Position numbers and translations under genes: made by a program | The notes under the pieces: generated by a model | Database searches by the model: none | The model's input: the letters and a program-made list of their open reading frames with translations, nothing else | Told to the model about the DNA's origin: nothing | In this document: one piece after another, positions 1 through 11,040 of the stretch | Numbering within the stretch: position 1 is the first letter of the stretch | How the letters are laid out: each line of letters begins with the position of its first letter | DNA from: Nephrocerus scutellatus | Lineage: Eukaryota; Arthropoda; Insecta; Diptera; Pipunculidae | Length of the DNA: 64,000 bases | Reading direction: 5' to 3' | NCBI GenBank assembly: GCA_947095585.1 | Contig: OX352765.1 | Span: forward strand, 79,251,875 to 79,315,874

Positions 1-135
1 CATGTTATGATGTTTGATTTTTTTCTGTTATTTTTGTTGAAATAAATTTGGCAAAATATTGGGAATTTATTTCTTTAAAATGAGGAACAAGGCAATACTT
101 CGTGAGAAAAAGTGATACAGAAGTTAACAATTCTT

Positions 136-264
136 AGCGTGCTCTCACAATGCAAAAACATAAAACTTAAGATTGTATCAATTTCCAACATAACGAGCAA
201 CATTTTTTTTGTCAAAATCCATACAATCTTGTAAGTCTTAAGTTTTTCCAATAAAGAGCACGCT
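136..264. mobile_element. Short MITE-like inverted-repeat element
   Basis: The two ends are imperfect inverted repeats. AGCGTGCTCT opens the element and its reverse complement closes it, and similarity continues inward for about 40 bp (AACTTAAG and GATTGTA are shared). There is no coding capacity. The flanks TTA (left) and TTG (right) would fit a decayed 3-bp target duplication of the PIF/Harbinger type, but that is weak. Class is uncertain. Confidence 0.5.
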
Positions 265-1817
265 TGGTCATTTTATTGGGAGAGCAAAATCCTATTCATA
301 ATCCGGAGCAAAAAAAATGCCAATGATAAATGAATAACAGCTGAGATAGTTTTTTTCGACTCTCGTTTCTCGAAGTTTGCAGGGGACAAAACTCCGAAAT
401 ATAACGCTGCAAATTCGTATGGGTTGTTGTCTTAAATGATAAAGAAGAGTCTCAAATATTAAGTGGGACTTAGACGATAATTTCAGTTGATATGATCTCA
501 GTTCGTATTTTAGTCTATTGTCGGTTTTTTCTCGTTAAACTCTGCCCCAGATTTTTTTTGGCTGTCAAGTTGTTCGTTTCCCTTGCGAAACGACTCTACC
601 GTAGTGCTAAAACAGATCTCTATATTTTGGGAGATTTAGCCCTCATTATACTAGCACAACAACAACACATGCAACAAAAAAATGTAAACAAAAGATTTTC
701 GCCTTTCGTGTTCGATTTCCCTTTGGAAAATTCTGCGGTCGAGGGCCCTCTGGGGTAGAGTTTTTATGAAATTACTTTCTCGATTATTGGTAATGAATGT
801 ATTGCTGAATACAATAAGTGGTATTTCATTATGTAAAGTATTTCTCTAGCATTTTATGCCTTACGTCATTATTAACATAGTTGTACTGGTTACGATTACG
901 CCTTATTAAAGCAGTTAAAGATATAAAATTCAAATATTCTCATTTCATTTTCGAGTATGTTTGTTTGTTGTTTGGCAGTGGGCGGGTGGTCAGTTGAATG
1001 GGGCAGCCAAGAAACGCCGGCTCCCATTTTTTGACGTAAAATAGAATATAATGGCTGTATCACAAATAACAAATTTTTTATGATAACTTTTGTAATATAA
1101 AGTTTTTGTAAATAGTGTTATTGTTTACATGACATACCTCACATTAATAATTAAATTTAATTTAGTTCAATTCACTTTTAACTCGGAATTTTTTAGCACG
1201 CTTTATGTCAAGTGCTTCATGAAATAAAAGCTGACTAACTGCGATTTCCTTCTTCAACAAGTATGTCGCTCAACGTACAGGTGACGGAACTTTTGCAGCT
1301 TCCGGTTTCATGAAAAATACCATTACTACAGAATATGTTAAAAATTATATGAAAAATTAATCAAAAAGTTTTTATTTGCGCAGTTTTTTCAAAAACCTCG
1401 CTTCAAGACGTTATTTTTCGAATTTCGATTTAACCATAAATTAACGGCAGTGTAAATTAAACATTTGCTTACATTCTACGGAAATAGTGCATACATAACC
1501 GCATTCTATTCCAACTTATTCGTTGGGAAACAATTCCGATTTTCTGAGACTAAACTTTTTTTGACTCGTTAACTTTCTTATTTGCTGCGTTGCTTAGCTT
1601 TACAAAGCAACAGCTTTTGGCTTTAAATTTTCGATGCATTTTAATTATTATGTGTGTTAAACAAAACACCGCCTTACGGTGAGCGCTATAACTAAAAACT
1701 TTTTGGATTTATTTTCGGCTTTATGCTTATGCGATTGTTGTTGTAAGCCAAGCAAGGATTAGCCAAAGCAATACAGCAATTGTTTATTTTGTTTTTATTG
1801 ATAAACGGAGAATAAAC
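265..1817. other. AT-rich DNA without recognised feature
   Basis: I see no convincing coding frame, RNA gene or repeat here. The frame at 492-758 has no recognisable motif and looks like chance. Confidence 0.5.
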
Positions 1818-1820
1818 TAA

Positions 1821-2081
1821 GAGCGTGGCCACACAAGCATGGGAATGAAAGTCATGCCAATGAAAGTTGTGACTACATGTAACGAGCGTTTGTGTGCACG
1901 TTTGTCAATTTGTTGTTGTTTTGCTGTATAGAACGTTCATGCTTACGCGGAAATTCATATTTTGTAGATGACTTTCGGTGGATTTTCGGTGGAATCAAGC
2001 TCCTCTCAATTTCCATTTCACTAAAAACCTACCTGATTTGCTGTACATGACTTTCGTTCCCATGCCTGTGTGGCCACGCTC
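1821..2081. mobile_element. PIF/Harbinger-like MITE
   Basis: The 261-bp element has terminal inverted repeats of about 38 bp with only a few mismatches, starting GAGCGTGGCCACACA. It is flanked on both sides by TAA (1818-1820 and 2082-2084). A TWA target duplication with GC-rich TIRs is the PIF/Harbinger signature. The interior has no transposase, so it is non-autonomous. Superfamily assignment is inferred from the duplication only. Confidence 0.75.
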
Positions 2082-2084
2082 TAA

Positions 2085-2718
2085 GAATGTCGTCATACGT
2101 AATGCAAAAGTCTTAATAGCCAAAGCCAAATGTCATTAATATTGCGCCCTCACTTACATGGCTATTGTATGGTAAGAAGTAACAGAATACTTGTCAAAGC
2201 ATTCTAATGTTGACAATATCTTCCATTAAGAAGTAGATTCTGACTATCTAAACCGATGATTTTGCGCTTTGTCACAACTTATTATTAAAATAAGCTTTGG
2301 TTTAAACGGCATTCGTCAAAAAGTATGGATTGTGCTGCACAAAACACCTGGGTGGTTGTACCACACTCGCAATGACATGTTCGTTTGGTAGCCAAAAGTG
2401 ATGATGTCGTTTTTGCTTAGCATATTTTCATATTTACCAAAATATAAATAGATCAACTGCACAAACTGCAGTTTGACAGATCTGACAGATCTGATTAGAA
2501 TTATTATCGAATAGGCATTTTCTTTATTTCTTCGACAAAAAACTCACCACAATCCTTACTGCTAGCTGTCAAAGTGACTTATTTGTGGTTATTAAGGTGT
2601 AGGTACAATTTTCTCATTCGGGAAATCCAAAAACATTCCATAAAACGTGTTGCTTGTTTCCGTTGCATTATCTTGTTTATTGAGAGCGAAAAAAAAACTA
2701 TTAGCAAAAAAAGATCTG
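2085..2718. other. Unassigned DNA
   Basis: No gene or mobile element recognised. A small direct repeat of TGACAGATC lies near 2475-2492. Confidence 0.4.
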
Positions 2719-3185
2719 GTTAGAATGATTGATTCGTTCACTTGTTCATTTACGAACTGGTTAGCAAAAGCTCAGTTTAAAAAACTGATTCGTTCATTCG
2801 TTGTTCTGTTATGAACTGGTTAGTAATTGATCAGGTTAAAAGTATTGAATCGCTTATTCGTTCTTTTACAAACTGGTTATGCTTGATTTACATTTGGGCA
2901 GGACGGCTGTGAAATAGAAATTGTCGTCAGCCAGACGAAAGAAGTAGTATTTTTTCAATGTTACCATAATGCTATAGATAATATTTCCCCTGAAGATATA
3001 AAATAACTATAAGATTCTCGTAGTGTCAATCTCTTCTGGCTAACTAGAATTTCATTTCAACTATAGTCGTCCTGCTCATTTTTTCTCGCACGGCTCAAAT
3101 GTAAATCAGCATTAGTAAAAGATCATGTTAAAAAGATAAATTCGTTCATTCTTTATGAACTTTGTCTCGTTCTTATGAGTTTCTT
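2719..3185. repeat. Minisatellite of about 55-60 bp, interrupted by a MITE
   Basis: Diverged tandem units run ATTCGTTCATTCGTT, TTTACGAACTGGTTAG, then AAAAGATCAGGTTAAA. They are visible at about 2719-2775, 2776-2830 and 2831-2879, and resume at about 3112-3185. The unit boundary at 2879/3112 joins perfectly once the inserted element at 2880-3111 is removed. Confidence 0.7.
2880..3111. mobile_element. MITE inserted in the minisatellite (TTA target duplication)
   Basis: The 232-bp element has inverted-repeat ends of about 19-20 bp (TGCTTGATTTACATTTGGGC at the left; the right end reads TGCTGATTTACATTTGAGCC in reverse complement). It is flanked by TTA at 2877-2879 and 3112-3114. A 3-bp TTA duplication suggests PIF/Harbinger. 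Removing it plus one TTA restores a normal minisatellite unit, so the insertion boundaries are firm. No coding capacity. Confidence 0.75.
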
Positions 3186-3236
3186 TCGTGAATTAACCAA
3201 CTAACGAACTAACCAATAGCGAACTAGCGAGCTAAC

Positions 3237-3430
3237 TCGTTGCTTCCACCTCAAATAACAATAATGCTACAATAATATAACTTGCTTGTGTGAGTAAAAT
3301 TATGAAGTTATCGCTGAAAAAACCCAAGGCAAAATTTAAAAAAAAACATGTGTTACCGTTTATGGGAAAACACATGTTTTTTTTGCATCTGTATCATAAG
3401 GTAATATGTGTTCTAAATATTGTTTCCACA
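3237..3430 (-). repeat. Fragment of the fold-back element seen at 55214-56060
   Basis: About 190 bp match, in reverse complement, the right-hand half of the long inverted-repeat element at 55.2-56.1 kb. Shared landmarks are TTCCACCTCAAATAACA, GCTTGTGTGAGTAAAATTAT, GTTATCGCTGAA and TAATATGTGTTCTAAATATT. The outer termini are absent, so this is a relic copy. Confidence 0.7.
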
Positions 3431-4199
3431 TCAAAACTCGAAAAACTGTCCAAGTAAATTGTCACTACCGGTTGATAGATTGCCGTCAAAATCAACTGAC
3501 ACCTTACAATTTATGTAAAAAGTTTAAATATGAATTTTCATACCCATAAATTCAGACGTCTGGGCTATAAAGTGGACTCAGACAGACAGACAGACATTTT
3601 TTTTCGATTTTTCTGACTCGGAAAATACGGAAATGGGTAAATCTGCAAAAATACCGAGTTGGAATTATCGGAGTGTAAAAAAAACCACACAGAGAAATAA
3701 TTTTTTCTCGGATAATGAAGAAAAACCCAGATCTGAATTTTGACAGTTAAACTATCTCTCCGACATAAAAAAAACAGCCTTTGTGTGTAGTTGTCTACTT
3801 CTCTCTCTCTTAAGGGACAACTATAATGGGTTGCATTTGGCTTATTCTCACGACAAAACCGAACGAAAAGCTCAGCTAATTTCTCTCATTCTTTAATTTA
3901 CCCATAATGAACTTTAACAACTACTTGCATTTCACACAACTCTTCTTAGTTGTCAAATTTCCGCACCGAATATCACACTTCACTAGCACCTTGCTTAATC
4001 CCACGTAATTTAACTAACATTTGACGAAACCGACCAAAATCACATTATAGTCACAGCATACCATATTGCATGTAATGAGTCGTTCCCTTAAGCTAAATTA
4101 ATCCTACTCAAGTCCATTATAGTCCTTTAGAATGTACATAAATCGAACTCGCTTCTCATTTTTATCTACATTTCTTCAATTCTTTTTCCTTTCCCTACT
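3431..4199. other. Unassigned DNA
   Basis: No gene recognised. A short CAGA microsatellite (about 4 units) lies near 3577-3594. Confidence 0.4.
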
Positions 4200-4420
4200 A
4201 TTTTTAAATTCTCTATATTTACTTCGCGAGCACGTGGCTGGCTGGTCAGATTTTCCGGTCCATTTTTTAACCCACTTCCCATAGCCCGATTTTATTGAAA
4301 TTTTGCACACATGTAAATTTTCGGTAACAATACTTTCTATTAAAATTTGAGGTCCCTTGGACCTCGGGTTAGAGAATTTACAAGAAAAATTTTAATTTTT
4401 ATGGGATGTTTTTTCTTTAA
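4200..4420 (+). repeat. Dispersed 125-bp-period repeat, copy A
   Basis: This carries the family's landmarks in order: AAATTCTCTATATTTACTTC, a GGCTGGCTGG run, CGATTTTATTGAAATTTTGC, ACACATGTA and AGAGAATTTACA. The same order recurs at nine other loci in the window. Non-coding; class undetermined. Confidence 0.7.
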
Positions 4421-6223
4421 TGTAAATGCATTCCATTACCAAACAGAAAACGCTGCATACATTTTTGACAGCGTAGTATGCACAGCATTTGGCATAAGTA
4501 CACAAAACACAAAAGCTAAAAGCTTTCATAAGCTCTTTCTTGAAACAAATTTTTGTTTTGTTTGTTTTTTTTTTGTTTACTTTAATTTTTTGGCTGGGTA
4601 TTTTCCGCGGGTTGCCTAATTAGTGAATGTAATGTGTAATTCCTACTGCGCAACATGTTATTTGTTATGAAAGTCACACTAAAAACAGAAACTGTGATTG
4701 CCTACTCTTTCATCTTCACACACCTATTTTGCATTTGTCGATGCAAACAGGTATATCCTTTTAATGACGTAAAAAATTCCAGATTTTCATGTTATACTGC
4801 GGTAATAACCACACCCTGAACAATCACCTTTTGACGACAACACAAGTAACAGACGGACAAACCAACATAAAGCTTATAGCAGTGTGCCCGACATTCTGTA
4901 CTGAATGCTATACTGCGTCGTACACCAATGACGTCACACCACACACGACTAGAGACATGAAAAGGGTTATACTCGTTCACGTGCTGGTTATGTTGAGGGG
5001 AATGGCTGACACACACCCAACGTGCTAGCCTTCTATTGGCCTCTCTTGGAGGCGAGTTCCTATGTCGTCATAACCAAAGTAGAGCGAGCCCGAGCACAGC
5101 AAAATCATACAAACACACAACACAGTCCCGCATACAGACACACCCAGTTCTCATATTATCTATACATAGCTCGTCAACGTACCGCGCATGGGCTGTGTGC
5201 GATGCTTGGCCTCTGACAGTGACAGTTATCATAATCACACACAATCACTGAACACTGACTGTGTCATTGAGCATAATATTCGTGGTCGGTTTTTTTTAAA
5301 ATAATTCTGCTTTGCTTTTGGCAAAAACAAAAAATAAAACAAAACACTACACCAACAAAAAAGTTATAGTTTTGTAGGTACAACAAAACTGTGAATGTTT
5401 TTTATTTTCAAAAAATTTGCGCGACAACGGCAGAATTAAAGAATTTCGGTTTCAGTCGCGCCAATCGTGCTGTTGAGATATCCCTTCTCACTGCTCCGTC
5501 AGTCGTCTGGTGACAATTTGTTTCGCGTTGTATATGTACATATCCATACATAAGTGCAAGTCGAAAAAAAACCGATGTGTGACGTATTTCATGCTTTAAA
5601 GTAGATATTAGATAAATATTTCGATTCGCGAAAAAAGGCCAAATTTATGAGAAAGTCGTCCAATAATTTTTGCTTGCGTAAGACAGCATTTAAGCGATTG
5701 TCGTGGTTTTTATTTTCATTAATCGAACACAGCACGACACGTGTGTTGGTTTGCTGCTAGCTGTGCCTACTGCCTGGCCTCTTATCTACGTGCATACTTA
5801 CACACACACTCAGTTCAGTGCTTAGTTTGGTAGCTGCCTGCCTATATACAGTTTTTGATTCGACTTTGTCCGCTGCCCTATTCAATGTCAAATTTTTGTG
5901 GGCATGCTCCAGGACGAACGACCAATATACTCGAACAAAATACGTAGGAAGAAGGACTTTTCGTGTTCCTCGGTGTACTAAAATCGTGTTGTAAATATTC
6001 CAATTACATTCGAAGGTCATACGGAGCAGGTTATTCTGTGCTACGCGCTTTACTACACTACCTACCAGCAACAATAAATTGTTGAACTTTTCCAGTTATT
6101 TATAACAACCCAACTGTCAACTTAAAAACTGTATTTTCGGTGTAGTGTTCAATTGTTAAATAGTGAATTGTATTTAATTGTCAATTTGTGGTCTGTGAAA
6201 TTAATACCTAATTACGCACTAAA
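4421..6223. other. Non-coding DNA upstream of the transporter's candidate first exon
   Basis: No gene recognised. The last 800 bp are less AT-rich. They contain two matches to the arthropod initiator TCAGTC (5452 and 5499), either of which could start the mRNA that includes the exon at 6224. No TATA box or clear downstream element accompanies them, so promoter placement is speculative. The frame at 5757-6074 on the minus strand is probably antisense noise. Confidence 0.35.
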
Positions 6224-6307
6224 ATGGCTGAGAAAACGACAGGAGAGGAGAGCTCTAGGCTACTGGAGACGATTGCGAATCCGGAAAGTTATGGATCCAG
6301 GCTAGCG
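6224..6307 (+). CDS. Candidate first coding exon of the sugar transporter (28 codons)
   Basis: The frame starts ATG GCT GAG AAA after AAA (an adequate fly context) and encodes MAEKTTGEESSRLLETIANP plus eight more residues, ending exactly at a phase-0 splice donor, GTAAATTG (6308). The peptide is hydrophilic and acidic with a dileucine-like SRLL, as expected for the short cytosolic N-terminus of Tret1/CG10960-type transporters. The rest of that gene begins just right of the assembly gap on the same strand. No other gene lies between, but the link is inferred: the next exons (transmembrane helices 1-5) are not visible. It could instead belong to another gene. Confidence 0.4.
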
Positions 6308-6769
6308 GTAAATTGAATCTATCTCTGTTATGTTAAATATTTTATTAAAATTTGGAACGGCCATTACACCGAAATGGTTGTAAAATTCCAATAAAATGTG
6401 TGGTGCTTTTCTGACAGATGGGTGATGTTTTCCTAAGCCTATCTGGCGTATAAATCTAAATTTAAAATCAACACACAAGGCCTAAATCTAAAAATGTCGC
6501 TAATTCGAAAGATATGGATGGGAAGAAACACTTGCGAATGATTTCGTCATAGCGACTGTTTTTGCCGAAGCGAATTTGGGCGTCCAATTTGAGGTCACTT
6601 TTTTGTGCAATGCTGGCTGTTTGTGACAAATAACTCTTGTCTTTGAGGCGTTAATAATTATTGTTGCTGATCAGTCCGGCATAAACCAGTGACTTCGAAT
6701 AGCCCATCAGGAGAATAATTAAAAAACCTTGAATGTCAGCTTAAAAGTCCAAATCTCTAAAACTCTATA

Positions 6770-7226
6770 ATAATAATATTTATGGCCCGACAGACCGTTG
6801 CGGTCCAAGGTCAAGCTTCTCGCGACCATTTGTGTTGTGCAAGTGTATTTTTTGGACACAAATGGAAGGGACCTACGAATGGCGAATTGAGCTTTCCGTG
6901 ACAAGTTATTACTCTCGGAACGGTTTTCACCCATTCGCGAGAGGTGGGAAACCGTGAAAAATACTATTGGTGTTAGTGATTCGAACCACGAACCCCTTGC
7001 GCAGTAGCCATGCGCTTTTCCACTGATGCACCCACGTTCCCCAAAGGGGCCCGCTGTATCTTACTTTTGCTGATAAACTTGATACTTGGGACAACTCGGA
7101 ATATTAAGAAATGGTTTACTCCTAAGGGAGGACTGCAAAATAGTACTTATTCTCAAGAGTAAGCTTAATGGCGCAAGCGCGGGGCTCAATCCCCAACTCT
7201 ACCGACACTCGATGATGCACCCACGT
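6770..7226 (-). mobile_element. tRNA-derived SINE, long copy with duplicated head
   Basis: The element reads on the minus strand from 7226 to 6770 and is flanked by an 11-bp target duplication, AAAACTCTATA (6759-6769 and 7227-7237), with an AAT-repeat tail next to the left copy. The body matches the other SINE copies: tRNA-like head with a TGGTTCGAATC B box, then CACGG, TAATAACTTGTCACGGAAAG, TAGGTCCCTTCCATTTGTG and TTGGACCGCAACGGTCTGTC. Unlike them it has about 190 bp extra at the 5' end, beginning with a second copy of ACGTGGGTGCATCA and containing its own B-box-like GGGATTGAGCCC. It therefore looks dimeric. Confidence 0.8.
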
Positions 7227-7599
7227 AAAACTCTATAGTCCTATTATTATTGTTTATTATATATTATGCACCCCACCAAAATTTTCATAGTCGTCTCACG
7301 GCATTTAAAACGTCCCTTACTCTCAATAGGATATCGCTTGTCGCTGCTAGGATTTACTACAAAGGACAATTGATAATCCAAAAAAATTAGGCAAAGTAAA
7401 AAATAAAAAAAAATGGAGGTGTGGGCACAAAGCGACTTTCTTTTAGGGACGGGGGCCGGAATCTTCAGAAAATGTATATTTTTTTTCAAATTTTATTTTT
7501 TAATTTTTTTTATTTTCTATTTTTTGTTCTTTGTTAAGATTTCTCCTAAGTGTTATACTTTTTGAGTTATTTGCAAAAACTCGAACGCGGTTAAGAGGT

Positions 7600-8935
7600 C
7601 AGAATGCTTTTTGCTAAGAACAAGTCTCGGATCCATATGTAAGTACTGGTATGACCATTGTCTTATACGGACCAGCAGCTTAGATATTATGGTTAAATTC
7701 CTGGATTTGAAGAGTCTTGACAGACTAAAGTATGCTTTGTTGGCTTTGACAACCGTGCGCGTATTTCTGGTTCCATGCTGTTATCGGCTGGTACAGTTGA
7801 CCCGAGATAGTTAATGGATTACATTACTTTAAATGCGCGCTCCATTTTTTTTTAATTGAGGGACTAATATTGGATCTTCGGCTTGAAGACGTGGCTACCA
7901 TGTACTTTGTTTTGCTCTCATTTACGTTCAGCCCCAGGTTTCATGCCGGCCGCTCGATCTGGATGAAAGCTTCCTGTACAGTTCTTAAGTTTCTACCAAC
8001 GATTTCAGTGTCGTCTGCGTAAGCAAGTATCTGAATGAGCTTATCGGACTCCGATAACTTTCTCCAACGCCAGGTTGAAGAGAACGTAGGCCAGTCGATC
8101 CCCTTGTACCAGCCCGTTATAGATATTGAAAGGACTTGATAGTGTTCCGGAAATTTTTAACTTGGATTATAACAGTGGTTATGGTCAACCTCGAGAAGTT
8201 AGGCCTTGGACCGCAATGGTCTGTCGCGCCGAATATTATTTATGGTCAACCTACATAGTCTTGTCAGTTTATTTGGGATGGAGAATTATCTCATAGCTTT
8301 AAAAAAGTTCTACTCTGGCTATGCTATCATAGGCATCCCTTAGGTCTATAAAACAATGGAGTAGTGAGTTTGGAAACTCCAGACATTCTTCTATTACTTG
8401 ACTAAGGGTGATGAAGCCACACTGGTGTCGACCAATGATAACTTTAGCGTATGGGGCTATCCTGTCTTGAAGGATAGAGGAGAAAATCTTATACGCGGTA
8501 CTCAAAAACGTTAGACCACGATAATTGCTGCATTTTGTGATATCTCCCTTCTTATGTATGGGGCACAGGATGCATCTTCGCCAGTCTTTTGGCTTGGCTT
8601 ATTCCTCCCATACTTGCACTATTATTTCATAAATAAAGGTAATGTGGGGCCTCCTATTTTTACCAGTTCCGCTGGGATCCCATCAGATCCCGGGGCCTTA
8701 TTATTTTTGACCGTCTAAGATGGTGTCAGCAGTAATAATGACAGTATTCTTAAGGCGTGTCCATTTCTCTGCCAGGACTTACTCTCCCTGCATTTAGGGC
8801 TAGTCCTATCGCTTGACCGTGGTTGCTTCTTGTTTTTGGTCTCCACGGACAGCCGTGTTGACTCGAACCTGACTTTGCGGATGCAGCCTTTCGTGATCAT
8901 GCAATCCGCACAGAACAGTTTGGATGTCATTACTA
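7600..8935 (-). pseudogene. RTE-like non-LTR retrotransposon fragment (reverse transcriptase)
   Basis: Read on the minus strand, the fragments encode in order a PGSDGIPAELVKIGG-type start of the RT domain, a PIHKKGD and NYRGLTFLSTAYKIFS block, the FIDLRDAYDSI block (8299-8360), an NGLVQGDRLAYVLFNLALEK block and an AYADDTEIVG block containing the catalytic YADD (about 8005-8035). Frames shift several times and no intact ORF remains. A short SINE stump (8192-8239) sits inside. Clade is judged by motif style only. It was the reverse transcriptase of a self-copying element and is now inert. Confidence 0.7.
8192..8239 (+). mobile_element. Severely 5'-truncated SINE copy
   Basis: Forty-eight bases match only the 3' end of the SINE (GGCCTTGGACCGCAATGGTC through CGCGCC and an AT tail). 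They are flanked by a perfect 13-bp target duplication, TTATGGTCAACCT (8179-8191 and 8240-8252), inside the RTE-like sequence. This is a textbook target-primed integration with 5' truncation. Confidence 0.8.
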
Positions 8936-8944
8936 AATTTCAGT

Positions 8945-9130
8945 AGTTAAAGAGTCTTGACAGACTAAGAAGATTGAAAAGAACGCATTCTAGACCCCTT
9001 GTCGGAGATGTTGAATAGGCTTGATAATGATTTGGATATATTTATTTTGGTTATAACATTTGTCACGGTCGACCTAGATAGTCATGCCAGTTTATTTTGG
9101 ATGATGCATTCTTCTACATATAAACCTATA
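8945..9130 (-). pseudogene. Internally deleted RTE-like fragment
   Basis: The stretch starts with AAAGAGTCTTGACAGACTAA, matching 7708-7727, then jumps to sequence resembling 8110-8290. It is a second, deleted copy of the RTE-like RT region. A further weak match lies at about 10310-10460. No function. Confidence 0.5.
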
Positions 9131-10605
9131 AACAGGTGTGGTAGTGATAGTTCATATGAATGTGGCCTATTTGGTTACGATTGGCGCAAACAGGAGATAC
9201 CCAAGTGGCTTTGTGGGTTAATTTTCTTACTTGTTTTAGTTAGAGCGACTCTACTGTAGTTGAAATTGAATTATCCAAGAGGGGGCAGTGGTATTGGAAT
9301 AAGTAAGCTAGCACTTTGTGTCACAATTCAATGTTTTTTTTTTAAGCTACATAGCTGCCACAAGTCTAGAGTCGTAGTATTCATCAAATAGAGTGCACAG
9401 AGCGAAACTGTAACTATGCTCTTAGAGTCGAGTCGTCTTGCCGCTTTTTCCCTGTAATTTACACTTCGCAAGGTTCGTTGACATAAAATTTTATTTGAAA
9501 TTAGAACCCTCTTGCAGTCAAAGTGAACTTTTGCAACCGCAACACCAAATGCCAAATGCATCGAGTGTGACACACACACCCTACTCTACGTAGCTACAAC
9601 TTGACGGCCAACTGGTATTTTATTTGTTAAACAAATAATAAAAGAAATTTTCGATCAGGATCGAACCGGCTTTTTAACCAAACGCGACGCTGTGTATGCA
9701 ACCCATTGGCAATTTGAAGCTATTTTAGCGTTTTAGCATTTATATGGCGCATAATAACCTATGGCGTAGCAGCAGCAGCCAGCCAGTTGTTGATTTGCAT
9801 GTACGACAATCGACAAGTAGAAGTACGAGTACTAATAAACTGGTTTCTTAATTATTATTGATTAGGTAATTCAAGTGTTCAGCTAAAATTCAACGCAGTA
9901 CTATTCTAGACCAGGCTAACACTCGAAATACGTGGAACTCAATAGACCGTGATGAAAATGACAGAAAAATATATTTTTGTATTTCTGCGATTTGCAGTAC
10001 AAAGCATTTATACGAGAACGAGATTTTACAGATAATTATACTAGCACTTGAAGGATGAAAAATTATAAATAATTTCATTGAATTTCATTTGACATTCGAT
10101 TCAATCCTAGAAAAGGTGAACGTGACTACTGCTCTTAGCAGTAGGTCGGCCCTGCGAATATGTCAAGTATGCGCTGGTTACTTTCAGAGAAAACCCTATG
10201 CATATCTGGCGTACCGCTGTAGTAGAAAAACCAGACGGAGGTGGGACCAACGGTGCTCGTTTTTCTGATTAGCTGTTATTAGGTACTGAATGGAACCGAG
10301 ATGGTTTTATGATGGCACTCGCTCACCTTGTCGGAGTTGTAGATGTTAATAGAACCTGATTGTGATTCGAAGTTAAGTCTATATATATTCGTAACATTGG
10401 TCATAGTCGTACCAATATTGATTTGTGATGGCAAATTTTCTGTTGGCTCTATTCTTATAGAGCGTTGATGCTAGAGAGAAATGACCTACTTCAAATGACT
10501 CATAAAAGTATTCCCACTATTGCCCTAATATATGAATATATTCCTAGAAGCAACTAAATACAAACGTAGCGAAGAATTTTGATCACCGTAAGCGCTGCTA
10601 AAAGA
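9131..10605. other. Unassigned DNA, probable intron
   Basis: Apart from a weak RTE-like patch near 10310-10460, nothing recognisable. Frames here lack motifs. Confidence 0.4.
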
Positions 10606-10841
10606 TCCATTCCTTTCCATTCCATTTCATTTCATTTCATTTCATTTCATTTCATTTCATTTCATTTCATTTCATTTCATTTCATTTCATTTCATTTCAT
10701 TTCATTTCATTTCATTTCATTTCATTTCATTTCATTTCATTTCATTTCATTTCATTTCATTTCATTTCATTTCATTTCATTTCATTTCATTTTATTTCAT
10801 TTCATTTCATTTCATTTCATTTCATTCCATTTCATTCCATT
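10606..10841 (+). repeat. (ATTTC)n pentanucleotide microsatellite
   Basis: About 46 near-perfect tandem copies of ATTTC; impurities are confined to the edges and one T for C near 10792. Because 15 nt encode five residues in frame, the array produces a long open frame that is not a gene. Confidence 0.95.
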
Positions 10842-11040
10842 ATTAGTTTTAGATACGACTAAAAGTTCTGCATAGCTATATCTCCCTCATTTAGGTCTAA
10901 GTCGTACGAGTATAACTGGAATAGAACACGTAAAACGCTTATAGTGGTCAAATTAATCACTATTTTACACTAATTTCATACATTACATACATTAAATACA
11001 AATACATGATATAAGCGTGGTTTGATTAGTCAATGACTTT

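Noticed and set aside
10579..10875. 98-codon frame of repeating FHFIS residues
   Set aside because: Translation of the ATTTC pentanucleotide microsatellite; no promoter, homologue or flanking coding sequence.
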